DNA of 64,000 nt from Planctomycetota bacterium (GTDB lineage: Bacteria > Planctomycetota > Planctomycetia > Gemmatales > Gemmataceae), in the NCBI GenBank assembly GCA_003669555.1, contig QWOS01000127.1:17253-81252 (forward strand), written 5' to 3'. Under the pieces are notes generated by a model, which was not told the origin of the DNA, searched no databases, and saw only the letters and a list, made by a program, of their open reading frames with translations. How positions within the stretch are numbered: the stretch's first letter is position 1; the number at the start of each line of letters is the position of its first letter. A program made the translations under genes and the position numbers. Positions 1-10,133 of this stretch are shown piece after piece.

Positions 1-1597
1 AAACAATGGCCGAGCGCACCTCCCGGCTGGCATCGTATACCACCACCAGCGACGGCCTGGGCTGGGCCAGCAACTGGTTCTCGCGCAGGCGCCTGAAAAT
101 ATTCTCCACATCCACGATGGCATCATCCACCAGCTCACCCATAGCCACGGCAATCCCGCCCAGTGTCATCACATTGATCGAAAGGCTGGTTCCGGTGAGA
201 AAGCCAATCAGGTGAAAAACCAGCACCGTCACCACCAAAGATAGCGGGATCGCCGTCAGGGTGATGAAGGTGGTTCGCAAGTTGAGGAGAAACAGGAACA
301 GCACAATGACAACCAGGGCGCCACCGATGGCCAGAGCCTCGCCCACATGATAAATGCCCCGATCAATGAAGTCCTTCAGTTGAAACAGGTCGGTATTGAT
401 CACCAGATCGGCCGGTAACGACTCGCCCGTTTCCCGCAGAGCCGCCTTGACCCGGTTGGTCAATCCGCCCGTGTCCGCATGAGGCTGCTTGACCACGGTG
501 ATCACCACGGCATCGAGACCATCAACACCTGCATCGCCACGCCTGGGTGCCGGACCTTCGCGCGCGGTGGCCACCTGGTCAAGCAAAATGGTCCGGTAGT
601 TCTGCGCCTTGACTGGCACCTTGCGCAGGTCTTCCAGCACCTTGGCGGGATCGGGGCCCAGGCGGGCAATCACCCGGACCGGACTTTCGGTTTGCCCCCC
701 CTCGGTGAAACCACCGGAGGCATTGAGATTGTTCTCACCAATAGCCAGATCCACATCCGCCAGGGTGACACCATACTCGAGCAATTTTTCAGGGTCGATC
801 AGCACCTGGTACTGTTTGCGATCGCCGCCCAGGACGATCACCTCAGCCACCCCCGGCTCTTTCAGCAACCGGGGCCTGACCACCCAGTCAGCGATGGTGC
901 GCAGGGCCATACGGCCTTCTTCCGGACTCGGGAACGACACCACTTGCTGGAATCCGTCCTGGAAAAAAGTGGCCACCCGCCCGGGCTCGCCCCCGCTCCA
1001 TTGCACCCCGGTGGGGCGTGCCTCTTTCCAGGTGCTGAAATGGTCCCGCGAACCGGGAAACCAGAGTGTCAGATCAACGGCCTGACCTTTTTCGACCCTT
1101 TCCGCCAGCCAGCCGGTTCGACCCACTGGCGCCAACTCCCCGCCGGAAGGCCCCTTCTGACGATAGAGGCCCACATGCAGGATTTGCCCCATGATCGAAC
1201 TGGGGGGCGTCATCACGGGCCGGATGTCAGGCGGCAAGGTGCTGGAAATCGCCGCCAGACGCTCGCCCACATTCTGACGGGCGTGACGCACTTCTGTGCG
1301 CCAGTTGAACTCCACATAGACCACCGCCAAACCCTGGCTGGACTGACTGCGAACAGCCTGCACGCCCGGCGCACCCAGAATTGCGGTTTCCAGGGGCTGG
1401 GTAACCAGAGACTCCACTTCCTCCGGCGAAAGGCCGGGACATTCGGTCAATAGGACAACCCGGGGCCGATCGAGATCGGGAAACACATCCAGTGGCATGA
1501 CAGTGGCCAGGTAGCCACCCAGGACCGTGGCCAGCAGCGCCACGAACAGCACTAGCCCCCGGTGGCGGAGGGAAAAGCGGATCAGATGATTCAACAT
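1..1597 (-). CDS. Heavy-metal RND efflux pump (CusA/CzcA-like), N-terminal part, runs off window start
   Basis: The ORF track misses this gene because it is open at the window edge. Read on the minus strand it starts MLNHLIRFSLRHRGLVLF and stays open for 532 codons to base 1. It is an inner-membrane proton-driven exporter subunit of the HME-RND type. An N-terminal membrane helix (about residues 12-32) is followed by a periplasmic porter domain and then the motif GELVDDAIVDVENIFRR, which carries the transmembrane acidic pair of this RND subgroup. GGGAGG lies just before the ATG, and the adaptor gene ends 20 bases upstream, so the two are one operon. About half of the usual ~1030 residues is present. 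The exact metal cannot be read from sequence. Confidence 0.9.
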   Translation of the reverse strand, partial: MLNHLIRFSLRHRGLVLFVALLATVLGGYLATVMPLDVFPDLDRPRVVLLTECPGLSPEEVESLVTQPLETAILGAPGVQAVRSQSSQGLAVVYVEFNWRTEVRHARQNVGERLAAISSTLPPDIRPVMTPPSSIMGQILHVGLYRQKGPSGGELAPVGRTGWLAERVEKGQAVDLTLWFPGSRDHFSTWKEARPTGVQWSGGEPGRVATFFQDGFQQVVSFPSPEEGRMALRTIADWVVRPRLLKEPGVAEVIVLGGDRKQYQVLIDPEKLLEYGVTLADVDLAIGENNLNASGGFTEGGQTESPVRVIARLGPDPAKVLEDLRKVPVKAQNYRTILLDQVATAREGPAPRRGDAGVDGLDAVVITVVKQPHADTGGLTNRVKAALRETGESLPADLVINTDLFQLKDFIDRGIYHVGEALAIGGALVVIVLFLFLLNLRTTFITLTAIPLSLVVTVLVFHLIGFLTGTSLSINVMTLGGIAVAMGELVDDAIVDVENIFRRLRENQLLAQPRPSLVVVYDASREVRSAIV

Positions 1598-1617
1598 GGC
1601 CGCCCCTCCCTGCCCGG

Positions 1618-3045
1618 TCAGTGACCGCCCTTGTGCACGCTGCCATCAGCATGGATATGAAAACCCTGGGTACCGCCAGATTGGGCCTTGATCATCCGGT
1701 TCAACTGGATCGCCCCTGTCTGGGCCACATAAATCCCCGCAGGAACACTGCCATCGTTGGCGATCACCACGCGCGACCTGTCCTGGTGGATAATTTGCAC
1801 CGGTTTACGATCAAAGATATCGCCATTTTGCCTGAAAACGAAAGCCTCGCCCCCTTCCCGCGCGACCGCCTCCAGCGGCAGGACAAACACATTGTCGAGT
1901 TTTTCGGTACGCAGATTGATCCGCACCCTCTGGCCTGGCCTAAAACGCCAGAAAACCTGCGATTTCCCATCGCGTTCGAGCAATTTTGACTGATTGTCAA
2001 AGCGGATCAGAAAATGAAAAGTCCGGGTTTCCGGATCGATGCTATTGGAGATGGAGTTGATGGCCATGGCCTGACCAAGCGGTGGCCAGTTCGCCCCATC
2101 TGTCTCGCCAAAATCAATATCCAGCGGCAGCATCTCCCGGAGCGAACGCTCCAGCAAGGGCAATTCGTCGCGGAAAGCGCTCCCTTCGATGCAAAGCAAT
2201 TGATGATTGGCCACCAGGCAAAAAGTTTGACCGGCCTGCATCTGGTGGCCAAGTTCGACCTTCAGTTCCTGAATCTCCAGCAAACCCTGCCCCAGGCTTC
2301 CCGGTTTTTCCGGAACCGGGGCTGGTATCAGACCGATGGCCGGTGGGCCCGGTGCCTTGATGGTGATTTCACTGACAAACCTGCCTTCCGCCGCAGCATT
2401 GACCTGCTCGGGTGAAAGCCCACGATTGATCAATTCTTGACGGTAGGCTTTGGTGGCCACTTCCAGGCGGGTGATCTGGTTCTCCACCTCAATGATCCGG
2501 AACCCGGAAACAGCATCGGACACCTCGGCCAACCGTTGGCGCTGAGCCTGGGCCAGGCGGATATCCTGCGCGGCCTTGAACAGGTCTGTCTGGGTGAGAT
2601 GGAGAGACTCGCTTAGCAGCTTGATGGTGAACAACGGCTCACCCACGCGCACCGTATCACCGGGCACGCGCAAAATGCGTGAAACCACACCCGTGGCCGG
2701 TGCCACCACACCCCGGTCACTGAAACCCGGGCGGTCGATGACCATTCCGGGTACGGTGATGGATTTCCAGTAAGCTTGCCCTTGCAGTGGCAAAGTGACC
2801 ATGTGCAGATTTTTCTGGGCCTGGGGAGAAAGTAGAACCTGCCCGCCCTCCACGACTGCTCCCTGTCCCACATGGGGAGGGACCGGTTCAGTGACCTGGG
2901 GCAGCAATCCGGGTAACCAGACCGACCTGGTGAAAAAGCAAAGCAGTCCCACCCCTCCCACCACCGTGAGTGAAGCAATGGATGCCAAAATGCGCCAGAT
3001 CGGCCCGCCAGCCTGGCGCATCGCACCCCCAGGTGAGGTAGTCAT
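1618..3045 (-). CDS. RND efflux periplasmic adaptor (HlyD/CusB-like membrane fusion protein)
   Basis: This 475-residue protein has one N-terminal membrane anchor (about residues 17-42). A biotinyl/lipoyl-like half-motif (APATGVVSRILRVPGDTVRVG) is followed by a helical hairpin and beta-barrel segments, as in adaptors that join an RND pump to an outer-membrane channel. It sits directly upstream of the RND pump at the window start. The C-terminus GFHIHADGSVHKGGH is rich in histidine, which suggests metal contact, though that is an inference. It is a paralogue in role to the adaptor at 6548-8062 but clearly divergent. No outer-membrane factor gene is seen beside it. Confidence 0.88.
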   Translation of the reverse strand: MTTSPGGAMRQAGGPIWRILASIASLTVVGGVGLLCFFTRSVWLPGLLPQVTEPVPPHVGQGAVVEGGQVLLSPQAQKNLHMVTLPLQGQAYWKSITVPGMVIDRPGFSDRGVVAPATGVVSRILRVPGDTVRVGEPLFTIKLLSESLHLTQTDLFKAAQDIRLAQAQRQRLAEVSDAVSGFRIIEVENQITRLEVATKAYRQELINRGLSPEQVNAAAEGRFVSEITIKAPGPPAIGLIPAPVPEKPGSLGQGLLEIQELKVELGHQMQAGQTFCLVANHQLLCIEGSAFRDELPLLERSLREMLPLDIDFGETDGANWPPLGQAMAINSISNSIDPETRTFHFLIRFDNQSKLLERDGKSQVFWRFRPGQRVRINLRTEKLDNVFVLPLEAVAREGGEAFVFRQNGDIFDRKPVQIIHQDRSRVVIANDGSVPAGIYVAQTGAIQLNRMIKAQSGGTQGFHIHADGSVHKGGH

Positions 3046-3251
3046 CCGCTTGATTCCTCAAGAAACACCGGATACCCAGAAAATGGCCCCCTGCTTTGTC
3101 GCAGAGTGGTGTTACCGTCTGAATTCAGCAAGGTGATGTCACGCCACAGGGTTGATAACATGCGGTTGACCAGTCTTCAGCATACCGAACATGCCAGCAC
3201 GGCAATCTGTCTATCGGTTTCAGTACTTTTCCCGACAATGTAACTTGTTCT

Positions 3252-3281
3252 ATCATAGTGCAAACCGCAAATCCGGGTCAA
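3252..3281 (-). promoter_or_regulatory. Sigma-70-like promoter for the 3045-1 RND operon
   Basis: On the minus strand TTGACC and TATGAT are separated by 18 bases, a good match to the housekeeping -35/-10 pattern, about 210 bases upstream of the adaptor start. It lies in the 354-base gap between the two RND modules (3046-3399). I see no gene or RNA in the rest of that gap, which is AT-richer than its surroundings. The promoter implies that the two modules can be transcribed separately. Confidence 0.5.
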
Positions 3282-3399
3282 TCCATGGAAAGTAATACAC
3301 AGGTATAACCACGCCATCTTGTGTGCAACCAGACTGAAACCCTAACAGGCCAACAGCTTTACCCAGCCAGAAGCAACTCCGCGAATCGGTTTACCCGGG

Positions 3400-6300
3400 C
3401 TATTCCTCGCCGGCCTGTGCCTCCAGCAAAGGCGGGTCGAACCAGCGGTAGATGGCCGGCAGCACCAACAAGGTGAGCAGGGTGGAGGTAATCAGGCCAC
3501 CAATCACCACCGTCGCCAGGGGGCGCTGCACCTCGGCACCCGAGTCGGTGGAGATGGCCATGGGAATGAAGCCCAGCATGGCCACCAGAGCGGTCATCAA
3601 AACCGGTCGCACACGGGTCATGGCTCCCTCGCGGGCGGCCGCCCTGGCCGGCATGCCGGCCTTGCGCAGATCGACGATACAGGTCACCAGCACCACGCCG
3701 TTGAGCACCGCCACACCAAAGAGGGCGATGAAACCGACACCTGCCGAGATGGAAAAAGGCAAACCGCGCAGCCAGAGGGCGAGGATGCCCCCGGTGGCGG
3801 CCAGCGGGACATTGAGAAAGATCAGGCCGGCCAGACGGGCGGAATTGAAGGTCATCTGCAGCAGGGCGACGATGAGGAACAAGGCGATGGGCACCGCGAT
3901 CATCAGCCGTTTGGTCGCCTCCTCAAGGTTCTTGAACTGGCCACCCCAGGTGAGCATGTAGCCGGCTGGCAGCTTCACTTCCCGCTCCACGGTGGCGCGG
4001 GCCTCGTTGACAAAGCCCGCCAGGTCACGGCCACGGACATTGCACTGGATGATGGTCCGCCGGCGCACATTGTCACGGCTGATTTGGGCCGGGCCATCTT
4101 CCAGCCGCAGGTCGGCCACCTGCGACAGGGTGACATGGCGGCCTTTGCCATCCGCCATTTGAATGCCCTTGATGCGCTCAAAGTCGCCACGCCACTCAGG
4201 GGCGAGGCGCACCATCAGGGGGAAACGCCGCTGCCCCTCGTAAACCTGCCCCACTTCGCGGCCACCGATGATAGAGACCGCGTCGAGCACATCGCGGGCA
4301 TTGAGGCCGTAGCGGGCGATCTGGTTGCGCTGGATGACGACCCGCAGGTAGGGGAGGCCACCGGTTTGTTCAGCCTGGACATCCGCCGCGCCTGGCACGC
4401 GTGAGAGCGACCGCACCACCTGTTCAGCCTTGTCGCGCAAGGTCTGCAAATCGTCGCCATAGAGGCTGATGCCCACATCTGAGCGCACCCCGGCCACCAG
4501 TTCGGCAACGCGCAGCTCAATGGGCTGGGAGAAGCTGTAGGCGTTGCCGGGAACCTGCTCTTCGAGGGCCTCCTCCAGCGCCTTCACCAGATCGGCTTTG
4601 GATGCATAACTCCATTCAGCCGACGGTTTGAGATTGATGATGATGTCTGTGAGATTGACAGTCATGGGGTCGTTGGCGATCTCGGGCCGCCCTGTCTTGC
4701 TGATCACACCGGCCACCTCGGGGAAGGCCATCAGGCATTTTTCGATCCGGGTGGTCATCTCCACCGAAGTTTCCAGCGAGACGCTGGGCAGTCGGACCGC
4801 CTGGATGGCCAGGGAGCCCTCATCGAGCTTGGGAATGAATTCACCACCCAGCCCGTAGCCGATGAGCAGGCTGGCCAGGAAGGACAGGCCGGTGGCAGCC
4901 AGCACCATGCCGGGAATATCCATCACCAGATCCAGCATGGGCCTGTAAACGGCTTTGGTAGCCCGGACGATCCAAGGCTCGCCCTCACTGACTCCACGAA
5001 GGAAGATCGCCGCCAGCACGGGCATGAGGGTGAGCGTGAGGATCAGGGAAGTGAGCAGGGCGAATATCACGGTCATCGCCATGGGCTTGAACATCTTGCC
5101 CTCCAGGCCCCGCAGGGTGAGGATGGGCAGATACACCAGCAGGATAATGCCAACACCAAAAATCACCGGCCGGGCCATCTCGCAACAGGCGTCGCGCACG
5201 ACAGACATAGGGGCGCGGTCCTTGCGATGGTGGTGCCGCCACTCACCCACCCGCCGCACCACATTCTCGATCAGCACAACCGATCCATCAACAATAAGTC
5301 CGAAGTCGATGGCCCCCAGGCTCATGAGGTTACCGGACAATCCGGCCAGCTTCATGCCGATGAAAGCCCCCAGCATGGCCAGAGGCACCGCCAGGGCGAC
5401 AATCAGGCCAGCCCGGAAGCTTCCCAGCAGGAAAAGCAGCACCAGAATCACCAGCACGCCTCCCTCGATCAGATTTTTGGTGAGGGTGTGGATGGTCTTT
5501 TTCACCAACTCGGTGCGATCATAAAAAGTGTCGATGGTCATGCCTTCAGGCAGGGTTTTCTGGATCTCGGCGATCCGGGCCTTGACGGCTTCCACCACCG
5601 TGCGGGCGTTATCGCCAGCCAGGAGCATGACCACCCCCACTACCGCCTCACCTTTGCCATCGCGGGTAACAGCCCCCTGGCGAAGCCGGGGGGCGAAGTT
5701 TACCTCGGCCACATCGCGGAGGTAAACGGGCGCGCCATCCAGGCGGGTGTCGAGGACAATGTTACGGATGTCGTCGAGGCTGCTGATGAGTCCCTCGGCG
5801 CGCACCACCCGCTGCTCCTGCGACCGCAAGATGAGATAGCCACCGCCTTCGTTGCCGTTGTTCTGGCGCAAAGCCTCCATCACCTTGTCAATCGGGATGC
5901 GGAAATCGAGCATGCGGCCCGGATCGAGCTGCACCTCGTAGACACGGGCCTCACCGCCGTTGACATTGACTTCGATCACGCCCGGGACACCCCGGAGCTG
6001 GTAGGCGATATGCCAGTCAAGCGTCTCGCGCAGCCGCATGAGTGAATGGCTATGACCGGGCTTGTTGGCCACCTCGAACTGATAGATCTCCCCCAGCCCC
6101 GTGGCAATGGGCCCCAGCATGGGGCTGGGTATCTCGGGGGGTATGTTTTCCCGGGCCTGCCCCAGGCGCTCCAGCACCTGCTGCCGGGCCCAGAAGATGT
6201 CGCAACCCTCCTCGAAGACCACGGTCACCACAGACAAACCAAACTGTGAAACGGAACGGATCTCCTCTACCCGCGGAATGCCGCTCATGGCTGATTCAAC

Positions 6301-6561
6301 CGGGAAGGTAATGAACTGTTCGGTTTCCTCGGGAGCCAGGGCCGGGGCGGTGGTCATCACCTGCACCTGCACATTGGTCACATCGGGCACAGCATCGACG
6401 GGCAGGCCAAGCATGGCGTAAATGCCACCCAGGGCCAGAAGCGCGGTTGCCAGCGCCACCAGGAAGCGGTTTTCAAGGGCCCATAGAATCAGCTTGGTCT
6501 GCACGAAAAGATCTCCAGCCAGGCTTGCGGGTTGCGGCGTTTTCCAATCAATCCCCGGCAA
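3400..6561 (-). CDS. Heavy-metal RND efflux pump (CzcA/CusA family)
   Basis: This full-length 1053-residue RND transporter has the usual two-fold layout: membrane helix near residues 33-52, periplasmic loop, six-helix bundle, second loop, second bundle. The motif GAIDFGLIVDGSVVLIENVVRR (about residue 405) is the DFG.IVDG signature of HME-RND pumps and carries the proton-relay Asp. It would drive metal cations from periplasm or cytoplasm through the adaptor and an outer-membrane channel. Its start overlaps the end of the adaptor gene by 14 bases, so the two are translationally coupled. It differs in the helix-4 motif from the pump at 1-1597 (GELVDD), so the two are different subtypes rather than a recent duplication. 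Confidence 0.95.
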   Translation of the reverse strand: MPGIDWKTPQPASLAGDLFVQTKLILWALENRFLVALATALLALGGIYAMLGLPVDAVPDVTNVQVQVMTTAPALAPEETEQFITFPVESAMSGIPRVEEIRSVSQFGLSVVTVVFEEGCDIFWARQQVLERLGQARENIPPEIPSPMLGPIATGLGEIYQFEVANKPGHSHSLMRLRETLDWHIAYQLRGVPGVIEVNVNGGEARVYEVQLDPGRMLDFRIPIDKVMEALRQNNGNEGGGYLILRSQEQRVVRAEGLISSLDDIRNIVLDTRLDGAPVYLRDVAEVNFAPRLRQGAVTRDGKGEAVVGVVMLLAGDNARTVVEAVKARIAEIQKTLPEGMTIDTFYDRTELVKKTIHTLTKNLIEGGVLVILVLLFLLGSFRAGLIVALAVPLAMLGAFIGMKLAGLSGNLMSLGAIDFGLIVDGSVVLIENVVRRVGEWRHHHRKDRAPMSVVRDACCEMARPVIFGVGIILLVYLPILTLRGLEGKMFKPMAMTVIFALLTSLILTLTLMPVLAAIFLRGVSEGEPWIVRATKAVYRPMLDLVMDIPGMVLAATGLSFLASLLIGYGLGGEFIPKLDEGSLAIQAVRLPSVSLETSVEMTTRIEKCLMAFPEVAGVISKTGRPEIANDPMTVNLTDIIINLKPSAEWSYASKADLVKALEEALEEQVPGNAYSFSQPIELRVAELVAGVRSDVGISLYGDDLQTLRDKAEQVVRSLSRVPGAADVQAEQTGGLPYLRVVIQRNQIARYGLNARDVLDAVSIIGGREVGQVYEGQRRFPLMVRLAPEWRGDFERIKGIQMADGKGRHVTLSQVADLRLEDGPAQISRDNVRRRTIIQCNVRGRDLAGFVNEARATVEREVKLPAGYMLTWGGQFKNLEEATKRLMIAVPIALFLIVALLQMTFNSARLAGLIFLNVPLAATGGILALWLRGLPFSISAGVGFIALFGVAVLNGVVLVTCIVDLRKAGMPARAAAREGAMTRVRPVLMTALVAMLGFIPMAISTDSGAEVQRPLATVVIGGLITSTLLTLLVLPAIYRWFDPPLLEAQAGEE

Positions 6562-8062
6562 GTTGTTCCTTGAACAGCTCGCTTTTCAGGATGAAACCTC
6601 CAGCCACCACCACCTCAATCCCCTCTTTGAGCCCGTCACGCACCTCCACACGCCCACCAGCTTCCCTACCAAGGGTGACATCAATCCGGTGGAAGTTTTC
6701 TGCAGAGTCGCGGACAAAAACAAAAGCCTGGGTGTCGACCCGCTGCACCGCCTCAAGAGGCACCTGCAGCACGCCGGGATCAGCGCGCACCAGCTCCACC
6801 TCCACGAACATGCCCGGCTTCCACTGGCGGTTCCGGTTGTCGACGCCGGCGAGCAGATTGACGGTGCGGGTGTTGGGGTCCACCACATCACCGGTGTAGA
6901 GAACCCTGGCCTCTTGCGAAATAGCGCCGCGATCTCCAGTGTCAAACCGCACCACACCCCCAGCCAGGGCCTGGGCCAGAACGATATCGCGCTGGGGCAC
7001 ATCGGCCTTGAGCCACAGGCGGGACAGGTTGGCCACCTGAAACATCTGCACCAGCGGGCCAGTGCGCTCGCGCAGCACGGCATGCTGCTCGATGATGGTG
7101 CCGGCAATGGGTGAGCGCACCGCATAGCGCGACACCTTCTCGCCCTCGGCCAGAGGGTTGAGGGACTCCACCTCGGACCGGGAAAAGCCCAGCATGAGAA
7201 GATTGGCTTTGCTGAGCGCCTCGGCTGTGCTGGCATCACCCAGCTTCTGGTCGCTGAGGCGCAATTGCTGGGCGGACTGGAATTTCAACTCCTCGCACAG
7301 GGCGAAAAAGCTGGCTTCGGCAGCCTCGCTGTCGGCGCGCAGCTTAAGCAGGCTCGACTGCGAAACGGCCCCCAGCACATCGGGCTGATTGACCGCATCA
7401 TACTGCGACTTGGTCTGCAATCGGCGGCTGTAGGCCGTCAGCAACTGCTGGCGCAGGTCGCCCAGGGAACGATTGCGGAACATCCGCTCGATTTCGGTGA
7501 TTGGCTTGTTGGCCAGCAGCGCCACAACCAGCTCATGGGTGTTGCTAGTGACCTCCGCGGTCCAAAGATGCAGGGCGTTGGCATGGGACAGCGCCAAACG
7601 GGCGCGCACCAGATCGAGCTTGGACTGCGCCACCTCGCGGCAATCAAGAGTGGCCAGCACATCGCCCGGATTCACCTCCTGCCCCAGGCGGGCATTGACC
7701 TCCTGGATAATACCTTCCACCATAGGGTTGATATGCGCCAGCAGGGTCTCATCCAGTGCCAGTCGCCCGGGAACCCGCACCACCTGGCGAAAAGGCTGGG
7801 CCACCAGTTTTTCGGCGCGGATGCCGGCCAGGGTCACCGCTTCTTCTTTCAGGTGAACCATCGCACCATTGCCGGTGGGGGACTCACCCGCGTCGGCAAC
7901 TGTCTCTTTCTTGTTCTCGCCCAGAAACAGCCGGACGGCTCCCAGAGCCAGTCCCGTCGCTGCCACCGCCAGCAGTGCGGCACCCACCACCCAGTTGGCC
8001 AATGCCTTGCGTGGGGGTATTGGGGACGATGTGGCCGAGACCTGAACCGGTTGACCCGTCAT
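6548..8062 (-). CDS. RND efflux periplasmic adaptor (CzcB-like)
   Basis: An adaptor of about 504 residues with a membrane anchor (WVVGAALLAVAATGLALGAV), a long helical hairpin (about residues 150-280) flanked by lipoyl-like halves, and a C-terminal beta-barrel/membrane-proximal domain. I prefer the ATG at 8062 (MTGQPVQVS) over the track start at 8116 because an AGAGA-type ribosome site precedes it and the extra 18 residues are not adaptor-like. It overlaps the pump gene 3400-6561 by 14 bases. It is part of a tripartite metal-export system whose outer-membrane channel is not in this window. Confidence 0.9.
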   Translation of the reverse strand: MTGQPVQVSATSSPIPPRKALANWVVGAALLAVAATGLALGAVRLFLGENKKETVADAGESPTGNGAMVHLKEEAVTLAGIRAEKLVAQPFRQVVRVPGRLALDETLLAHINPMVEGIIQEVNARLGQEVNPGDVLATLDCREVAQSKLDLVRARLALSHANALHLWTAEVTSNTHELVVALLANKPITEIERMFRNRSLGDLRQQLLTAYSRRLQTKSQYDAVNQPDVLGAVSQSSLLKLRADSEAAEASFFALCEELKFQSAQQLRLSDQKLGDASTAEALSKANLLMLGFSRSEVESLNPLAEGEKVSRYAVRSPIAGTIIEQHAVLRERTGPLVQMFQVANLSRLWLKADVPQRDIVLAQALAGGVVRFDTGDRGAISQEARVLYTGDVVDPNTRTVNLLAGVDNRNRQWKPGMFVEVELVRADPGVLQVPLEAVQRVDTQAFVFVRDSAENFHRIDVTLGREAGGRVEVRDGLKEGIEVVVAGGFILKSELFKEQLAGD

Positions 8063-8162
8063 GGCAATTCTCTTTTTCTTCAGGTGGGATGCGGAAATGG
8101 CTGGATGTATCGGCATGGCGGGTTGCTGACGCAGCCCGGCGTTGATTGAGTTCGAGAGGGGA

Positions 8163-8666
8163 TCAGAGGCGCAGGATCTGACACCGGCCCTGTAATGGCT
8201 GCGCAGGCCTGGGCCCCTCCACCCGGTGGATCGGGCGGCAACCAGCCAGCTTCAGTATCCCCGCAAGCCTTTCCGGAGGCTGGGCTTCCGCACACGGCAC
8301 AACCCGCGCCACGCCGGGAGCCGATGGCAGGGTGCCGTCGATATCGCCCATGGCGGTTGAGGGATCGTTGACCTGATGGTCAGGAATCTGGCAGTCGACG
8401 GGTTCGTGCAGCTCCAGGCCCCAGAAGAGGCGATGGCCATGGACCACCCAGGGATCGGCATCTTCGGCGGAATCAGAATCTGCCCCGCCAGGGGGCCTGT
8501 CCACGCCGGCAAGGTCTGGACTGCCATGGCGATGCGGTATTGCCCCGCCCGCATGCGTGTGCCGCACCATGAGCGTCGGGGCTTGCATGCAGACGGCCAA
8601 CAAAGCCAGGCAACCCAGCCAGAAGGAGGTTTGCCCGAACCCGTTATTGGTGCCCGCACCAGCCAT
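8163..8666 (-). CDS. His-rich secreted/membrane hypothetical protein at head of RND operon
   Basis: The track ORF begins at 8747, but the ATG at 8666 (MAGAGTNNGFGQTSFWLGC) is followed by a hydrophobic segment that looks like a signal peptide or anchor (WLGCLALLAVCMQAPTLM). It then has VRHTHAGGAIPHRHG and further scattered His/Asp/Glu residues, typical of small metal-handling periplasmic proteins. It is about 167 residues and no catalytic fold is recognised. It sits 100 bases upstream of the RND adaptor on the same strand, so a role as metal chaperone or sensor for that pump is plausible but not shown. The Cys- and His-containing start could also mark a lipoprotein. Confidence 0.55.
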   Translation of the reverse strand: MAGAGTNNGFGQTSFWLGCLALLAVCMQAPTLMVRHTHAGGAIPHRHGSPDLAGVDRPPGGADSDSAEDADPWVVHGHRLFWGLELHEPVDCQIPDHQVNDPSTAMGDIDGTLPSAPGVARVVPCAEAQPPERLAGILKLAGCRPIHRVEGPRPAQPLQGRCQILRL

Positions 8667-8792
8667 GCTGCCACACCTGAGGTCACATTTGTCATTCAGG
8701 CAGACCGGAGCCGGTATATCCAGCCACATCCAGCTTGCCTGGATCATGTTAGCAGAAACAGGGCAAACCTGTCACTGCTTTGGCAGTGGCTG

Positions 8793-9968
8793 TCAGGTGG
8801 CAGCTTCAAATCCCAGGGCGTGCCGGGTGAGGGTTAAAAGACCTGTGACGGAAATAGCATCGGTTAGCGCCGCTGACGGGGCCGGCAAGTCAACCAGGGG
8901 TACCCCACCTGCCACCCCGGCCAAGGCCTTGTCAGCCCCGACCAGATAGTTGCGCTCGATACGCAAACCTCCCACACCTTCGATATAGGCTCCGGGTTCG
9001 AGAGTGAGCACATCGCCGGCCACTAGCACCTCCTGCCCACCCGGCACCAGAAAAGGCCCCTCCGGATGGCTCAGCCCCAAACCATGACCGGCATGGTGGG
9101 GGAAGGCGTCACCCAGGCCATCGGCGACAAAAGAATCCTTCATAGCGCGATGGACTTCGTGGGCGGTGACGCCGGGCAACAGTTTCGCCTCGGCAGCGGC
9201 CATCGCCCGGCGTGCGGACTCGTACAGGTGGGCTTGCCCCACCGTGGCTTTGCCCATGCACCAGGTAGCGGTGCAATCAGAACGGTAACCACCGATCACC
9301 ACCGAGAAATCGAGGATGAACAGGTCGCCGGGTTTCAGCACCCGGTCGGTGGGTGGGCCACCACCCCGGGAAGGCCCGGGGCTGACAGCAAAATCGCCAT
9401 AGACAATCAGCGGTTGCCCGGCTGCCAGAATGCAGGCCTGCAGCACGCCCGCATAGACCTGGGTTTCAGTCAGGCCCGGGCGGATGTTGGCCCGGGCCCA
9501 GGAATGGCCAGCCTCGGCAGCCTGGCAACAGCTTAACAACAGGGCGATCTCGTCGGGGTCTTTGGCCCGTCGCAGCCGGGACAGTTCGCTGACAAGACGG
9601 TCGGCCCCCGGCTGGCCGGGATGGTCATCAAAATGGCCCGGAAAACTGGCTGGCAGAGCGTGGACCACGGCCAGGGTACGGTTGCCGGCGGGTGGAATTC
9701 GGCCGTTGTACCATGGCACCTCATGGCGTTCGGTCACATGGCAGTCGGGGGCTGAATCAGGCAGGCGATCATCGTGCCACAATTCGCTGGAACCATCGGG
9801 ATGGAGGGCCAAAACCCCACCAAAACCCGCACCCAGGCTGCATGGGTCGACATGAAAACCCGCCAGGTAGCGCAGCGTGTCGGGCTGATCAAACCACAGG
9901 GTCTGAGCAGGCCGCAGGGCTTCGATCAATCGGTGGCGGCGGCGGGCACACCAGGCTTGTTCCAGCAT
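8793..9968 (-). CDS. M24-family metallopeptidase (Xaa-Pro aminopeptidase-like)
   Basis: This 391-residue protein has an N-terminal creatinase-like domain (1-165) and a C-terminal pita-bread domain. The metal ligands are visible in order: LDFSVVIGGYRSD (two Asp), HHAGHGLGL (His), LEPGAYIEG (Glu) and LRIERNYLV (Glu). It is expected to be a cytoplasmic dinuclear-metal peptidase that cleaves X-Pro bonds or a related amide. No signal peptide is seen. It is divergent from the plus-strand gene at 10134 and separate from the metal-efflux genes downstream. The subfamily (PepP, PepQ or creatinase-like) cannot be settled by eye. Confidence 0.9.
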   Translation of the reverse strand: MLEQAWCARRRHRLIEALRPAQTLWFDQPDTLRYLAGFHVDPCSLGAGFGGVLALHPDGSSELWHDDRLPDSAPDCHVTERHEVPWYNGRIPPAGNRTLAVVHALPASFPGHFDDHPGQPGADRLVSELSRLRRAKDPDEIALLLSCCQAAEAGHSWARANIRPGLTETQVYAGVLQACILAAGQPLIVYGDFAVSPGPSRGGGPPTDRVLKPGDLFILDFSVVIGGYRSDCTATWCMGKATVGQAHLYESARRAMAAAEAKLLPGVTAHEVHRAMKDSFVADGLGDAFPHHAGHGLGLSHPEGPFLVPGGQEVLVAGDVLTLEPGAYIEGVGGLRIERNYLVGADKALAGVAGGVPLVDLPAPSAALTDAISVTGLLTLTRHALGFEAAT

Positions 9969-10133
9969 GAGTCAGGGGTCCTGTGTCGCACGATACCAGG
10001 GTTGGGTTGCACACCACAGTAGCGTGGTTGACACGATAGATGCTAGAATGTGAAGTCTGGAATGCAACCTTGACGAGCGGTTCTTGCCGGGCCAGCCAGG
10101 CCGGCCATGCAACGGGTTGAGAGGAAATAGACC

